The position numbers and the translations under genes are program-made. 64,000 nt of DNA from Burkholderia sp052045245 (lineage in GTDB: Bacteria > Pseudomonadota > Gammaproteobacteria > Burkholderiales > Burkholderiaceae): contig NZ_JBQEON010000023.1 in the NCBI RefSeq assembly GCF_052045245.1, positions 1 to 64,000 on the forward strand. The letters run 5' to 3'. Of the stretch, positions 8,870 through 16,936 are shown piece after piece. Below the pieces are notes generated by a model, which was given only the letters and a program-made list of their open reading frames with translations, did not search any database and was not told where the DNA came from. Each line of letters starts with the position of its first letter. Position 1 is the first letter of the stretch.

Positions 8870-9223
8870 CCGATGACCGGATGCGCGTGGCCGCGGGATC
8901 CACAGCCCGCGCCCAGTCCCGCGGCATGTCCCTTTTTGAGATGACGCGCACCTGCCGCACCGACAGCCCGCGCGCCGCGCTTGCGTATTTGCGACATCGT
9001 CTTGCAAGTTCGACGGACCGCCCGGCCGTCACCGCGCACGCACTGCAGCATCGGGCGCCGGCGGCGGCTTTACCGTATCGGGCCGCGCGGATTGGTACAA
9101 TCGCGGCCTTGCGGCTGTTGCGCCGCATCAAGGCGCGGCATCGGAATTGTCGACGTTATCCGACCCTGCAATGATGCATGCGCCCGTAGTTCCGGAACAT
9201 TCGAGTATCGAGGAGAACACCTG
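8870..9223. other. Intergenic region between astE and the binding-protein gene
   Basis: No convincing gene. A possible sigma70 -10 element TACAAT lies at 9096-9101, without a clear -35. A GAGGAGA ribosome-binding site at about 9210-9216 precedes the next gene. The binding-protein gene could be transcribed from here or by read-through from the AST operon. Confidence 0.5.
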
Positions 9224-10018
9224 ATGAAGTTGGATTGGCGTAAAGTGGCCGCGCACGCGGTAGTGGCGGCGTCGGCCGTGGCGGCAGGCAGCGCGATGGC
9301 TGCGGATCTGAAGGAGATCCGGTTCGGCGTCGAGGCCTCGTATGCGCCGTTCGAATACAAGACGCCCGACGGCAAGCTGACCGGCTTCGACATCGACATC
9401 GGCAACGCGGTGTGCGCGAAGCTGAAGACGAAGTGCGTATGGGTCGAGAACGACTTCGACGGCCTGATCCCCGCGCTGCAGGCGCGCAAGTTCGACGCGA
9501 TCAACTCGGACATGACGATCACCGACCAGCGCAAGCACGCGATCGCGTTCACCGATCCGATCTACACGATCCCGAACCAGCTGATCGCGAAGCAAGGCAG
9601 CGGCATGCAGCCCACGCCGCAGTCGCTGAAGGGCAAGCGCGTCGGCGTGCTGCAGGGCACGATCCAGGAAGCGTACGCGAAGAAGAAGTGGGCGCCGGCC
9701 GGCGTTGAAGTCGTGCCGTACCAGACGCAGGACCTGGCGTATGCCGACCTGAAGTCGGGCCGTCTCGACGCGACGTTCCAGGATTCGGAAGCGGGCTCGA
9801 AGGGCTTCCTGTCGAAGCCGCAAGGCCAGGGCTTCGGCTTTGCCGGCGGCACGGTCAGCGATGCCGAGATCCTCGGTTCGGGCGTCGGCTTCGGCCTGCG
9901 CAAGAACGACGCGGCGCTGAAGACCGCGCTCGATCAGGCGCTGAAGGAACTGAAGGCCGACGGCACGATCGACAACCTCGCGAAGAAGTACTTCAGCGTG
10001 CCCGTGACGCTCAAGTAA
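9224..10018 (+). CDS. Lysine/arginine/ornithine-type ABC transporter substrate-binding protein
   Basis: A 264-residue periplasmic binding protein of the ArgT/HisJ family with a Sec signal peptide (MKLDWRKVAAHAVVAASAVAAGSAMAA, cleaved after about residue 27). Conserved blocks include IRFGVEASYAPFEYK, the FDIDIGNAVCAKLKTKCVWVEN region (a Cys pair as in ArgT/HisJ) and AINSDMTITDQRKHAIAFTDP. It should capture basic amino acids in the periplasm for an ABC importer whose other subunits are not in the window. Lying directly behind the arginine-degrading operon, it probably supplies its substrate. I chose ATG 9224 because of the signal peptide and the upstream GAGGAGA; the longer frame to 8981 has no family similarity. 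Confidence 0.9.
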   Translation: MKLDWRKVAAHAVVAASAVAAGSAMAADLKEIRFGVEASYAPFEYKTPDGKLTGFDIDIGNAVCAKLKTKCVWVENDFDGLIPALQARKFDAINSDMTITDQRKHAIAFTDPIYTIPNQLIAKQGSGMQPTPQSLKGKRVGVLQGTIQEAYAKKKWAPAGVEVVPYQTQDLAYADLKSGRLDATFQDSEAGSKGFLSKPQGQGFGFAGGTVSDAEILGSGVGFGLRKNDAALKTALDQALKELKADGTIDNLAKKYFSVPVTLK

Positions 10019-10044
10019 GCGTTTCGATTCGTCGCATGATGCAG

Positions 10045-10074
10045 CCGGCCGCCTTCGCGGCCGGTTTGCTTTTG
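10045..10074 (+). terminator. Rho-independent terminator after the binding-protein gene
   Basis: Perfect 8-base-pair stem CCGGCCGC/GCGGCCGG with a CTTC tetraloop, followed by TTTGCTTTT. It sits 27 bases after the stop codon. Confidence 0.88.
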
Positions 10075-10133
10075 GGGTGCCGATCGTGGCGGGTACGCTG
10101 GCGTGCCGTCCGCAGGCCTGCGCGGCTGCCGCG

Positions 10134-11672
10134 TCACGCGGGGAAGAACCGTCCCAGCTCCCGCGCAAGCTCGTTGAGCACGCTCATCTCCTGCTGCGTG
10201 ATCTTGCGCGCGGGCTGCGCGCCGGCCCAGTCGCCGTACAGCAGCGCGACGGTCTTCGCACCGACGCGCACCGGCAACAGCACGAACGCGAGCGTGTCGG
10301 GCAGCGCGTCGAGGTACCACGCGGGCAGGCGCTTCACCATCTTCGGCTCCTGCGCCTGCTCGATGAAGATGCCGACGGAGTTCGTGATCGCGAGATGGAA
10401 CACGTCCGGCTCGAAGCGCTCGTGGAAGCACAGTCGATCGAGCGCGGCATCGACGCCGGGGCCGAAGCCGAGGCGCGCGGCGAACGTGCCGTCGTCGCGG
10501 CGCACGAACATCACGGTGCGCGTGAACGCAAGGCCCGCGAGCAGGCTTTCCGACGCGAGCGCGAGCACCGGCGTCAGGACGTGCTCGGACGGCAGCGCGC
10601 GCAGGTCTGCCAGGCCGGCTTCGAGGCAGGCCTCGGGTTCGCCTTGCGCCCGCGCGATTGCGTCGGCGTTCGCGCGCAGTTCGACGATCTCGCGCATGAC
10701 GGTGTCGCTCGCTTCCTCGCGTGCCAGCCGCTCGGCGATTTCGACGAGCGCGCCGGGTTCGATCTCCAGTTCGGTGCTGCAGTGCTGCGCGAGGGCCGCG
10801 ATGTGCGCGTCGCGCTGCGGGCCCGCGGGCATCGCCAGCGCACCGGCGACATCGGTCGAGCAGCGGCTCACCGCGCGCAGCCAGCGCACGCGCTCGGGGG
10901 TGTCGTCGGCGCAGGCGTCATGGGGCCGCTGGCAGCGGGCGTTCCCGTCGTCGTCCTCATCTTCGTCTTCGTCTTCGTCATCGTCGCGCAGGTCGACGCG
11001 CTTCGCATGGCGGTCGCCATCGGCCATCCCCGCGCGAATCACGTCGGGCAGCCGCCAGCTCGCGGCCGCCTCGAGACCGATTTCATCGAAGCCGACGCCG
11101 AGCACATCGATGCATGCGGCCTCATCGTCGCCGTTCAACTCGGCGGCGCGCCGGCGGATCCGGTCCCATTCGGTGTCGAGATAGCAGACCACCAGCAGCT
11201 TGCCGACCTGGCGCATCAGCGTGCAGACGACGGCTTCCTCGCCGCCGCGCAGCTCCGCGTGCTCGGTCAGCTTGCGCGCGACGCAGCCGGACAGCAGCGC
11301 GCGGTTCAGCTCGAGCTTCGCGTCGATGCGGCGCGGCGTGCTGTGATGGAAATGGTCGACGAGCTTCAGCCCGACGACGAGATGGCCGACCGTGTCCATG
11401 CCGAGCACCATCAGCGCTCGCGTCACGGTCGTGATGTTGCCGCCGAACGCCATGTACATCGCGGAATTCGCGAGTCGCAGCACTTTCTGCGTGAGTGCGA
11501 AGTCCGACAGCACGACGCGCACGAGCGCGGTGAAGTCGAGGTCGTCGTTCTTCATCGCGGCCATCGTCGCGCGCAGCGATTCCGACAGCAGCGGGAAATC
11601 GCCCCGTTCGTTCATCCGGGCCCACAGCTTGTCGAGCAGCGCCGTGCGGGGCAGGTGTGCGGTGATTGACAT
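10134..11672 (-). CDS. HDOD-domain signalling protein with C-terminal GAF-like region
   Basis: A 512-residue cytoplasmic protein. The N-terminal 200 residues form an HDOD domain (degenerate HD-type, non-catalytic), with FPLLSESLRATMAAMKNDD, LSDFALTQKVLRLANSAMY and VTRALMVLGMDTV typical of the family. Residues about 400-500 look like a GAF-type ligand-sensing fold (LAFVLLPVRVGAKTVALLYGDW). Between them sits an acidic run, DDDEDEDEDEDDD, around residues 230-242. HDOD proteins act as adaptors in cell-cycle, motility and c-di-GMP signalling. It lies 27 bases downstream of a GGDEF/EAL gene on the same strand, so the two are probably one operon. The specific output is unknown. Confidence 0.85.
   Translation of the reverse strand: MSITAHLPRTALLDKLWARMNERGDFPLLSESLRATMAAMKNDDLDFTALVRVVLSDFALTQKVLRLANSAMYMAFGGNITTVTRALMVLGMDTVGHLVVGLKLVDHFHHSTPRRIDAKLELNRALLSGCVARKLTEHAELRGGEEAVVCTLMRQVGKLLVVCYLDTEWDRIRRRAAELNGDDEAACIDVLGVGFDEIGLEAAASWRLPDVIRAGMADGDRHAKRVDLRDDDEDEDEDEDDDGNARCQRPHDACADDTPERVRWLRAVSRCSTDVAGALAMPAGPQRDAHIAALAQHCSTELEIEPGALVEIAERLAREEASDTVMREIVELRANADAIARAQGEPEACLEAGLADLRALPSEHVLTPVLALASESLLAGLAFTRTVMFVRRDDGTFAARLGFGPGVDAALDRLCFHERFEPDVFHLAITNSVGIFIEQAQEPKMVKRLPAWYLDALPDTLAFVLLPVRVGAKTVALLYGDWAGAQPARKITQQEMSVLNELARELGRFFPA
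10952..10987. repeat. Low-complexity trinucleotide tract
   Basis: A run of TCG/TCT/TCA-type triplets on the plus strand encodes the Asp/Glu stretch of the HDOD protein on the minus strand. It is imperfect and in frame, so its length could vary between strains without breaking the gene. Confidence 0.75.
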
Positions 11673-11699
11673 ATGGATCTGTCCGGTTCGCCGTGCGCG

Positions 11700-13532
11700 T
11701 CAGGCGGCGTGCAGGCGCAACTGCTGCGCCTCGAAGCGCCGCGCGAGCTCGTCAGACGGCAGCGCCTGGCAGACGAGCCAGCCCTGGATATGGTTGCAGC
11801 CCATCTCGGTCAGCAGCTCGCGCTGCGCCTCGGTCTCGACGCCTTCCGCGACGAGCTCGAGATCGAGCGTCTGCGCGAGGCCGACCACCGCCGACACGAT
11901 CGCGCGGTCGTTGCGCGACGTCAGCAGGTTCTCGACGAAGCTGCGGTCGATCTTCAGCTTCGCGAGCGGGAAGCGCTGCAGGTAGGCGAGGCTCGAATAG
12001 CCGGTGCCGAAATCGTCGATCGCGAAGCGGATGCCGAGCTCGGTCAGCTCCTCGAGCAGCCCTTTCGCCTGCGCGGGATCGTGCATCAGCAGGCTTTCGG
12101 TGATTTCGAGCACGATGCGGCGCGGGTCGATGCCCGTCAGCGCGATCGCCTCGCGCACGCTCTGCGTGAAGCGCGGGTCGCGGAACTGCTGCGGCGACAC
12201 GTTGACCGCCACATACTGCAGCGCGAGCCTCTGGCGGTCCCACGCGACGAGCTGCATGCACGCGGCCTTGAGCACCCAGTTGCCGAGATAGTTGATCAGG
12301 CCGATCGATTCGGCGAGCGGAATGAAGGTCGCCGGCGGCACGAGGCCGTGCACCGGATGGCGCCAGCGCATCAGCGCCTCGACGCCGACCACCGCGCCCG
12401 ACTGGCTGCGCGTGATCGGCTGGAAGTGGAGCGAGAACTCGCCGTTGCGCACGCCGTCGTACAGGTCGGCTTCGAGCTTGAGCCGCTCGGCGTCGGCCGG
12501 ATCGTCGACCGGCGCATGAAACGCGAGCGCATTGCCGCCCGATGCCTTCGCCTGCGCGAGCGCGTGATCGGCGCGGCGCAGCAGCGGGCTGTGGTGCTGC
12601 GCGCGATGGGCCGCCGCACGTTCGTCCGGGTAGAGCGCGATGCCGATGCTCGCCGACAGGTGGACGGTCTGCCCCTGATAGACGTAAGGTTCGCGCACCG
12701 CGGCCTGCAGCCGGCGCGCGAGCGCGTCCGCGGCGTTGCTCGCGCGGGTGCGGTCCGGCGCGGTGAACACGACCGCGAACTTGTCGCTCGCGACGCGCGC
12801 GAGCTGCTCGTCGGGCGCGACGAGCGCCTGCAGCCGCTGCGCGGTTTCGCGCAGCAGCGCGTCGCCGGCGTCGTAGCCGAGCGCGCGGTTGATGCGCTGG
12901 TAGTCGTCGAGGTCGAGCAGCAGCAGCGCCGCGCAGGTGCCGTTTTCGTCCGCCGCCTGCTGCGCGCGCATCAGCGCGGGCACGAGTGCGGACAGGTTGT
13001 CGAGCCCCGTCATCGGATCGTGATGCATCTCGTACGTCAGGCGTGCCTCGAGCGCGCGCCAGACCGACACGTCGAACGCCGCGATCGCGAAGCCTTCGAC
13101 GCCGTGGTGGCGGCTCTTGAACGCGCGAATCTCGACGTCGAGCGGGTAGGTGAGCGACTTGACGATGCACATCGTCGCCTTCTCGACCTGGCCGGAACGC
13201 GCGGCGCGCGCAAGCAGGCTTTCCAGCGCAGCGGTATCCTGTTCTGCGATCAGGTCGCGCAGCGTCAGCGTGTGCAGGTAGTCGCGGTGATAACCGATGA
13301 AGCGCAGGCTCGCGTCCGACACGTACAGAAAGCGCAGCTCGCGGTCGACATGGGCGAGGAAATCCACCGTGCCGACCGTCTGTTCCAGCCAGTCGCGCAC
13401 GGTGTCGTCGCGTCGCGGCGCACCGGCGCGCGCAGGCATCAGCGCGCCGCCCGACCAGGCGAAGCGGCGCAGCGTATGCAAGGCGTTGCGCCAGGAGCCC
13501 TTGCGTGGCGTCTGTTTCCTGTTGGCTTCCAT
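11700..13532 (-). CDS. PAS-GGDEF-EAL protein, probable c-di-GMP phosphodiesterase
   Basis: A 610-residue protein with a PAS-like sensor (about residues 50-155), a GGDEF domain (about 165-325) and an EAL domain (about 345-600). The GGDEF signature is replaced by ASDKF near residue 248, so cyclase activity is unlikely, although the LLLLDLDDYQRIN metal-site segment remains. The EAL domain keeps GVEALMRW, the ITES glutamate, DDFGTGYSS, the KIDRSF lysine and the AEGVET glutamate, so hydrolysis of c-di-GMP is expected. No transmembrane segment is visible. It heads a probable operon with the HDOD gene. Family knowledge suggests the altered GGDEF domain may bind GTP to tune the EAL domain; that part is inference. 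Confidence 0.9.
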   Translation of the reverse strand: MEANRKQTPRKGSWRNALHTLRRFAWSGGALMPARAGAPRRDDTVRDWLEQTVGTVDFLAHVDRELRFLYVSDASLRFIGYHRDYLHTLTLRDLIAEQDTAALESLLARAARSGQVEKATMCIVKSLTYPLDVEIRAFKSRHHGVEGFAIAAFDVSVWRALEARLTYEMHHDPMTGLDNLSALVPALMRAQQAADENGTCAALLLLDLDDYQRINRALGYDAGDALLRETAQRLQALVAPDEQLARVASDKFAVVFTAPDRTRASNAADALARRLQAAVREPYVYQGQTVHLSASIGIALYPDERAAAHRAQHHSPLLRRADHALAQAKASGGNALAFHAPVDDPADAERLKLEADLYDGVRNGEFSLHFQPITRSQSGAVVGVEALMRWRHPVHGLVPPATFIPLAESIGLINYLGNWVLKAACMQLVAWDRQRLALQYVAVNVSPQQFRDPRFTQSVREAIALTGIDPRRIVLEITESLLMHDPAQAKGLLEELTELGIRFAIDDFGTGYSSLAYLQRFPLAKLKIDRSFVENLLTSRNDRAIVSAVVGLAQTLDLELVAEGVETEAQRELLTEMGCNHIQGWLVCQALPSDELARRFEAQQLRLHAA

Positions 13533-13702
13533 GAGTCTCGCTGACGTGAAGGGCTGGAACCGGTTGTCCGGAAGGAATAACGGCAGGCGGTGCGGAATCT
13601 TTAACCGGCTGCCGCTGGACCGGGTCGTGCATACTGTCGTTCGGCAGGCGAACGGCAGTGTGGCCTATCTCGAGGCCGACTTTATAAGAAATGAGGACGC
13701 AG

Positions 13703-14254
13703 ATGAAGCGAAAACTATGGGTGGGCGTGGCGGCGGCGCTGCTGGTGGCCGGTCATGCGCTGGTCGCGCAGGCGCAACTGAAGCCGGGCGACGCGGCGCC
13801 GGACTTTACGACGCAGGCGTCGCTGGGCGGCAAGACTTACACGTACTCGCTCGCCGATGCGCTGAAGCACGGGCCGGTCGTGCTGTACTTCTATCCGGCC
13901 GCGTTCACGAAGGGTTGCACCATCGAGGCGCATGCGTTCGCGGATGCGGTCGATCGTTACAAGGCATACGGCGCGACGGTGATCGGCGTCTCCGCGGACA
14001 ACATCGACACGCTGACGAAGTTCTCGGTGAGCGAGTGCCGCAGCAAGTTCCCGGTCGCGGCCGATCCGGACGCGAAGATCATCCGCGAATACGACGCGAA
14101 GCTGCCCGCGCTGGATCGCGCGAATCGCGTGTCTTACGTGATCTCGCCGGAAGGGAAGGTGTTGTACGAATATACGAGCCTGTCGCCCGACAAGCACGTC
14201 GAGAACACGCTCGGCGCGGTGAAGGCCTGGGCCGACGCGCATTCGAAGCAGTAA
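13703..14254 (+). CDS. Exported peroxiredoxin (AhpC/TSA, BCP-like)
   Basis: A 183-residue thioredoxin-fold peroxidase that reduces peroxides with a reactive cysteine. The first 24 residues form a Sec signal peptide ending at AQAQ, so it is periplasmic, unusual for the mostly cytosolic BCP group. The peroxidatic Cys72 lies in FTKGCTIEAHAF, the PxxxTxxC-like site, and Cys112 in SECRSKF may be resolving. ATG 13703 is preferred because GAGG sits six bases upstream; an ATG at 13691 would place that site inside the gene. It stands alone and convergent with the next gene. Confidence 0.88.
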   Translation: MKRKLWVGVAAALLVAGHALVAQAQLKPGDAAPDFTTQASLGGKTYTYSLADALKHGPVVLYFYPAAFTKGCTIEAHAFADAVDRYKAYGATVIGVSADNIDTLTKFSVSECRSKFPVAADPDAKIIREYDAKLPALDRANRVSYVISPEGKVLYEYTSLSPDKHVENTLGAVKAWADAHSKQ

Positions 14255-14280
14255 GCCGCGGCGCGTCGGCGCACGGTAAA

Positions 14281-14301
14281 GCGGCCCGCGTCGCGGGCCG
14301 C
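14281..14301. terminator. GC-rich hairpin between convergent genes
   Basis: Stem GCGGCCCGC/GCGGGCCGC with a 3-base loop lies between the convergent peroxiredoxin and oxidoreductase genes. On the minus strand it is followed by TTTA only, so it may act as a weak bidirectional terminator. Confidence 0.4.
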
Positions 14302-14355
14302 CGGCACGACGGAACGCGCCGCCCGGTGGCGGCGCGGGCTTGCCGCGGGCTTGCG

Positions 14356-14985
14356 TTAGGCACGCAATGCCTGTTCGATCGGCACGCCGCCGCCGACGAA
14401 GCCGATGACCTTGCGCGTAATGCCAAGCTTGATCGCTTCGATCGCGGCCCATGCGACATCCTGGCGCGATACCGGCGGCGCCGCGTCGAGCGGCTCCTCG
14501 GTCAGTGCGATCTTGCCGACGCCCGGGCCGTCGGCGAGCGGGCCGGGCCGCAGGATCACGTAGTCGATGCCCGATGCGATCACCTGGTCGTCGCCTTCGC
14601 GCTTCATCTGCGAGTAATGGCGCAGCGCGTCGCCGCTGCGCTCCGGCCAGTACGCGGTCAGCGAACTGATCACGACCAGCTTCTGCACGTTGCAGGCGAG
14701 CGCATGCTCGGCCGCGCGCGCGACCGCGTCGCGGTCGATCTGCTCCTCCTCGGCGGCGCCTTCCGATTCCGCCGAGCCGGCCGCATAGATCACGTGCGTG
14801 ATGCCCTGGAACGCGGACGAGAAATCGCCCGTCAGATCGGCCTCGACGACCTTCGCGCCCGGCAGCGCATAGCCGTGCCGGCGCACCAGCGCAGTCACCT
14901 CGAATTCCGGCTGCTTGAGCAGCAGATCCGCGCATGCCTGGCCCGTGCGGCCGGTCGCGCCAATCAGCAGTACCTTCGTCGTCAT
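14356..14985 (-). CDS. NAD(P)-binding atypical short-chain dehydrogenase
   Basis: A 209-residue Rossmann-fold protein of the NAD(P)H-binding (NmrA/SDR atypical) group. The dinucleotide motif is TTKVLLIGATGRTGQACAD at the N-terminus (GATGxTG). THVIYAAGS and VQKLVVISSLTAY follow in the order seen in atypical SDRs, and RPGPLADGPG is a typical C-terminal block. The ATG at 14985 is preceded by AAGGAGCG; the longer frame upstream has no similarity. The substrate is unknown. Members of this group often act as flavin or quinone reductases or as redox sensors. Confidence 0.85.
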   Translation of the reverse strand: MTTKVLLIGATGRTGQACADLLLKQPEFEVTALVRRHGYALPGAKVVEADLTGDFSSAFQGITHVIYAAGSAESEGAAEEEQIDRDAVARAAEHALACNVQKLVVISSLTAYWPERSGDALRHYSQMKREGDDQVIASGIDYVILRPGPLADGPGVGKIALTEEPLDAAPPVSRQDVAWAAIEAIKLGITRKVIGFVGGGVPIEQALRA

Positions 14986-15245
14986 GAAACCGCTCCTTGC
15001 TCGATGTGTCATCCTTTCAGATAGGGACGGACGACCGATACTCAAGTGTATGTCGATTTGGGCAGGCGGCGCGCTGGTAATGGGGGCCGCACCGCGCAAG
15101 GCTTGCCGGCGCGGCCGGGCGGGGGCGCGCCGGCAAGCCCCGCGCGCATCGATTGCGGAATCGACCCGCCGACCGGCTATCATGTGCGCGATGCATTTTT
15201 CGCCGCGACGCAATACACCGCGGCGACCAACCGGTTGGAGTACAC

Positions 15246-16796
15246 ATGGCATTACCCCTGGACAACGTCAGCATGGCCGTGTTCTGCGACTTCGAGAACG
15301 TCGCGCTCGGCGTGCGCGATGCGAAGTACGAGAAATTCGACATCAAGCCCGTGCTGGAGCGGCTGCTGCTGAAGGGCAGCATCGTCGTGAAGAAAGCGTA
15401 TTGCGACTGGGAGCGCTACAAGGGCTTCAAGGCGTCGATGCACGAGGCGAGCTTCGAGCTGATCGAGATCCCGCACGTGCGCCAGTCGGGCAAGAATTCG
15501 GCCGACATCCGGCTCGTCGTGGACGCGCTCGATCTCTGCTACACGAAGTCGCACGTCGATACGTTCGTGATCATCAGCGGCGACTCGGACTTTTCGCCGC
15601 TCGTGTCGAAGCTGCGCGAGAACGCGAAGAAGGTGATCGGGGTCGGCGTGAAGAAGTCGACGTCGGACCTGCTGGTCGCGAACTGCGACGAATTCATCTT
15701 CTACGACGACCTGGTGCGCGAGCAGCAGCGCGCGCTCGCGAAGCGCGAACAGCAGCGCGCGGGCAACGGCGGCGCGAAGCGGCCCGACGAGCCGTCGCGC
15801 AAGCCGGAGCTGGAAGTGCGCCGCAGCGAGGCGATCGCGCTCGCGGTCGAGACCTTCGACGCGCTGGCATCGGAGCGCGACGACGTCGGCAAGATCTGGG
15901 CGTCGGTGCTCAAGAGCGCGATCAAGCGCCGCAAGCCGGACTTCAACGAGTCGTATTACGGTTTCCGCGCATTCGGCAACCTGCTCGACGAAGCACAGGC
16001 GCGCGGCCTGCTCGAAGTGGGCCGCGACGACAAGTCTGGCGCGTTCGTGTCGCGGCCGCGTCAGTCGGCCGTGGCCGAGCACCCGGCGCCGCGTGAGGCC
16101 GGTGGCGCACACCACGGCCACGGCGCGCGCCATGCGGAACCGGCGCCGGCCAAACGCGAGTCGCGGCGTCGCGGCCAACGGGCGGAAGCGGCCGCGCATG
16201 AAAGCGGGCAAGTCGATGCGGAAGAGGTGGCCGCCGTCGACGTCATGGACGACGCGGCGGTCGTGCTGGCTGAAACCAGCGCGCCGGCCGAGGCTGTCGA
16301 GATGACCGACACGCACGGCGACACGCACGGCGACACGCACGGCGACACGCACGGCGACACGCACGGCGACGCGAAGGACGGCCGCAAGCGCGCCCGCAAG
16401 AGCGCGGCGAAGAAGGTCGGCGCGAAGAAGGGGGGCGAAGCCAAGGGCGGCGACGCGAAGAGCGCTGGCCATCATGCGGCGAAGTCGGACGATGCCGCGC
16501 ATGGCGGGGCGAAGCACGGCGGCGACAAGCATGCGGACGGCAAGCAGGCCGAAGCCGCGCATCGCGAGACGGAGCACGGTGATGGCCGGCACGCCGCCGC
16601 GCCGCACGCGGCGCCGACGGTCGGCGAATTCGCCGGTTCGGTTGCCGCTGCGCAGCCGTCGCATGACACCGCGCCGACCGAACCGGCTGCCGAGTCGGCC
16701 GGTGAAGCCACTGCCGACGCGAAGCCGAAGAAGCCGGCCCGCAAGACGGCGCCCCGTGCGCGTCGTCCGCGCAAGACGGCGGCTGCCGCCGAGTAA
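15246..16796 (+). CDS. NYN-domain predicted RNase with OST-HTH/LOTUS domain and repetitive tail
   Basis: A 516-residue protein. Residues about 8-160 form a NYN (PIN-like) nuclease domain: VFCDFENV with Asp15, then KNSADIRLVVDAL and FVIISGDSDFSPLV, which supply the acidic metal-binding residues. Residues about 195-275 (EAIALAVETFDAL through GRDDKSGAFV) resemble an OST-HTH/LOTUS RNA-binding domain. The rest, about 240 residues, is a low-complexity His/Lys/Ala/Asp-rich tail with five perfect DTHG units. I chose ATG 15246 because GGAG lies five bases upstream. It is monocistronic. Predicted to cut or process RNA; the target is unknown. Confidence 0.87.
   Translation: MALPLDNVSMAVFCDFENVALGVRDAKYEKFDIKPVLERLLLKGSIVVKKAYCDWERYKGFKASMHEASFELIEIPHVRQSGKNSADIRLVVDALDLCYTKSHVDTFVIISGDSDFSPLVSKLRENAKKVIGVGVKKSTSDLLVANCDEFIFYDDLVREQQRALAKREQQRAGNGGAKRPDEPSRKPELEVRRSEAIALAVETFDALASERDDVGKIWASVLKSAIKRRKPDFNESYYGFRAFGNLLDEAQARGLLEVGRDDKSGAFVSRPRQSAVAEHPAPREAGGAHHGHGARHAEPAPAKRESRRRGQRAEAAAHESGQVDAEEVAAVDVMDDAAVVLAETSAPAEAVEMTDTHGDTHGDTHGDTHGDTHGDAKDGRKRARKSAAKKVGAKKGGEAKGGDAKSAGHHAAKSDDAAHGGAKHGGDKHADGKQAEAAHRETEHGDGRHAAAPHAAPTVGEFAGSVAAAQPSHDTAPTEPAAESAGEATADAKPKKPARKTAPRARRPRKTAAAAE
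16308..16367 (+). repeat. Five 12-base tandem repeats in the NYN gene
   Basis: The unit GACACGCACGGC occurs five times in perfect tandem and encodes (DTHG)5. The units are in frame, so copy number can change without a frameshift. Confidence 0.97.
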
Positions 16797-16855
16797 CGAC
16801 GGCAGCGCCCGGACGGTGGCGCTCGGCACCGGGCGCCGCCGGCGCAACCCAACCA

Positions 16856-16890
16856 CGGCCGGCGCAATGCCGGCCGATTCGTTTCGTTAT
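16856..16890 (+). terminator. Probable terminator after the NYN gene
   Basis: Perfect 8-base-pair stem CGGCCGGC/GCCGGCCG with a GCAAT loop, followed by the T-rich stretch ATTCGTTTCGTTAT. It lies between the convergent NYN and mdtC genes. Confidence 0.65.
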
Positions 16891-16936
16891 CCGTTCAGCA
16901 CGTACGGCTGCGTCATCACTTTCCGGCCGCCGGCGC

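Noticed and set aside
16308..16367. CRISPR-like array
   Set aside because: The 12-base units are adjacent without spacers and encode an in-frame DTHG tract of a protein.
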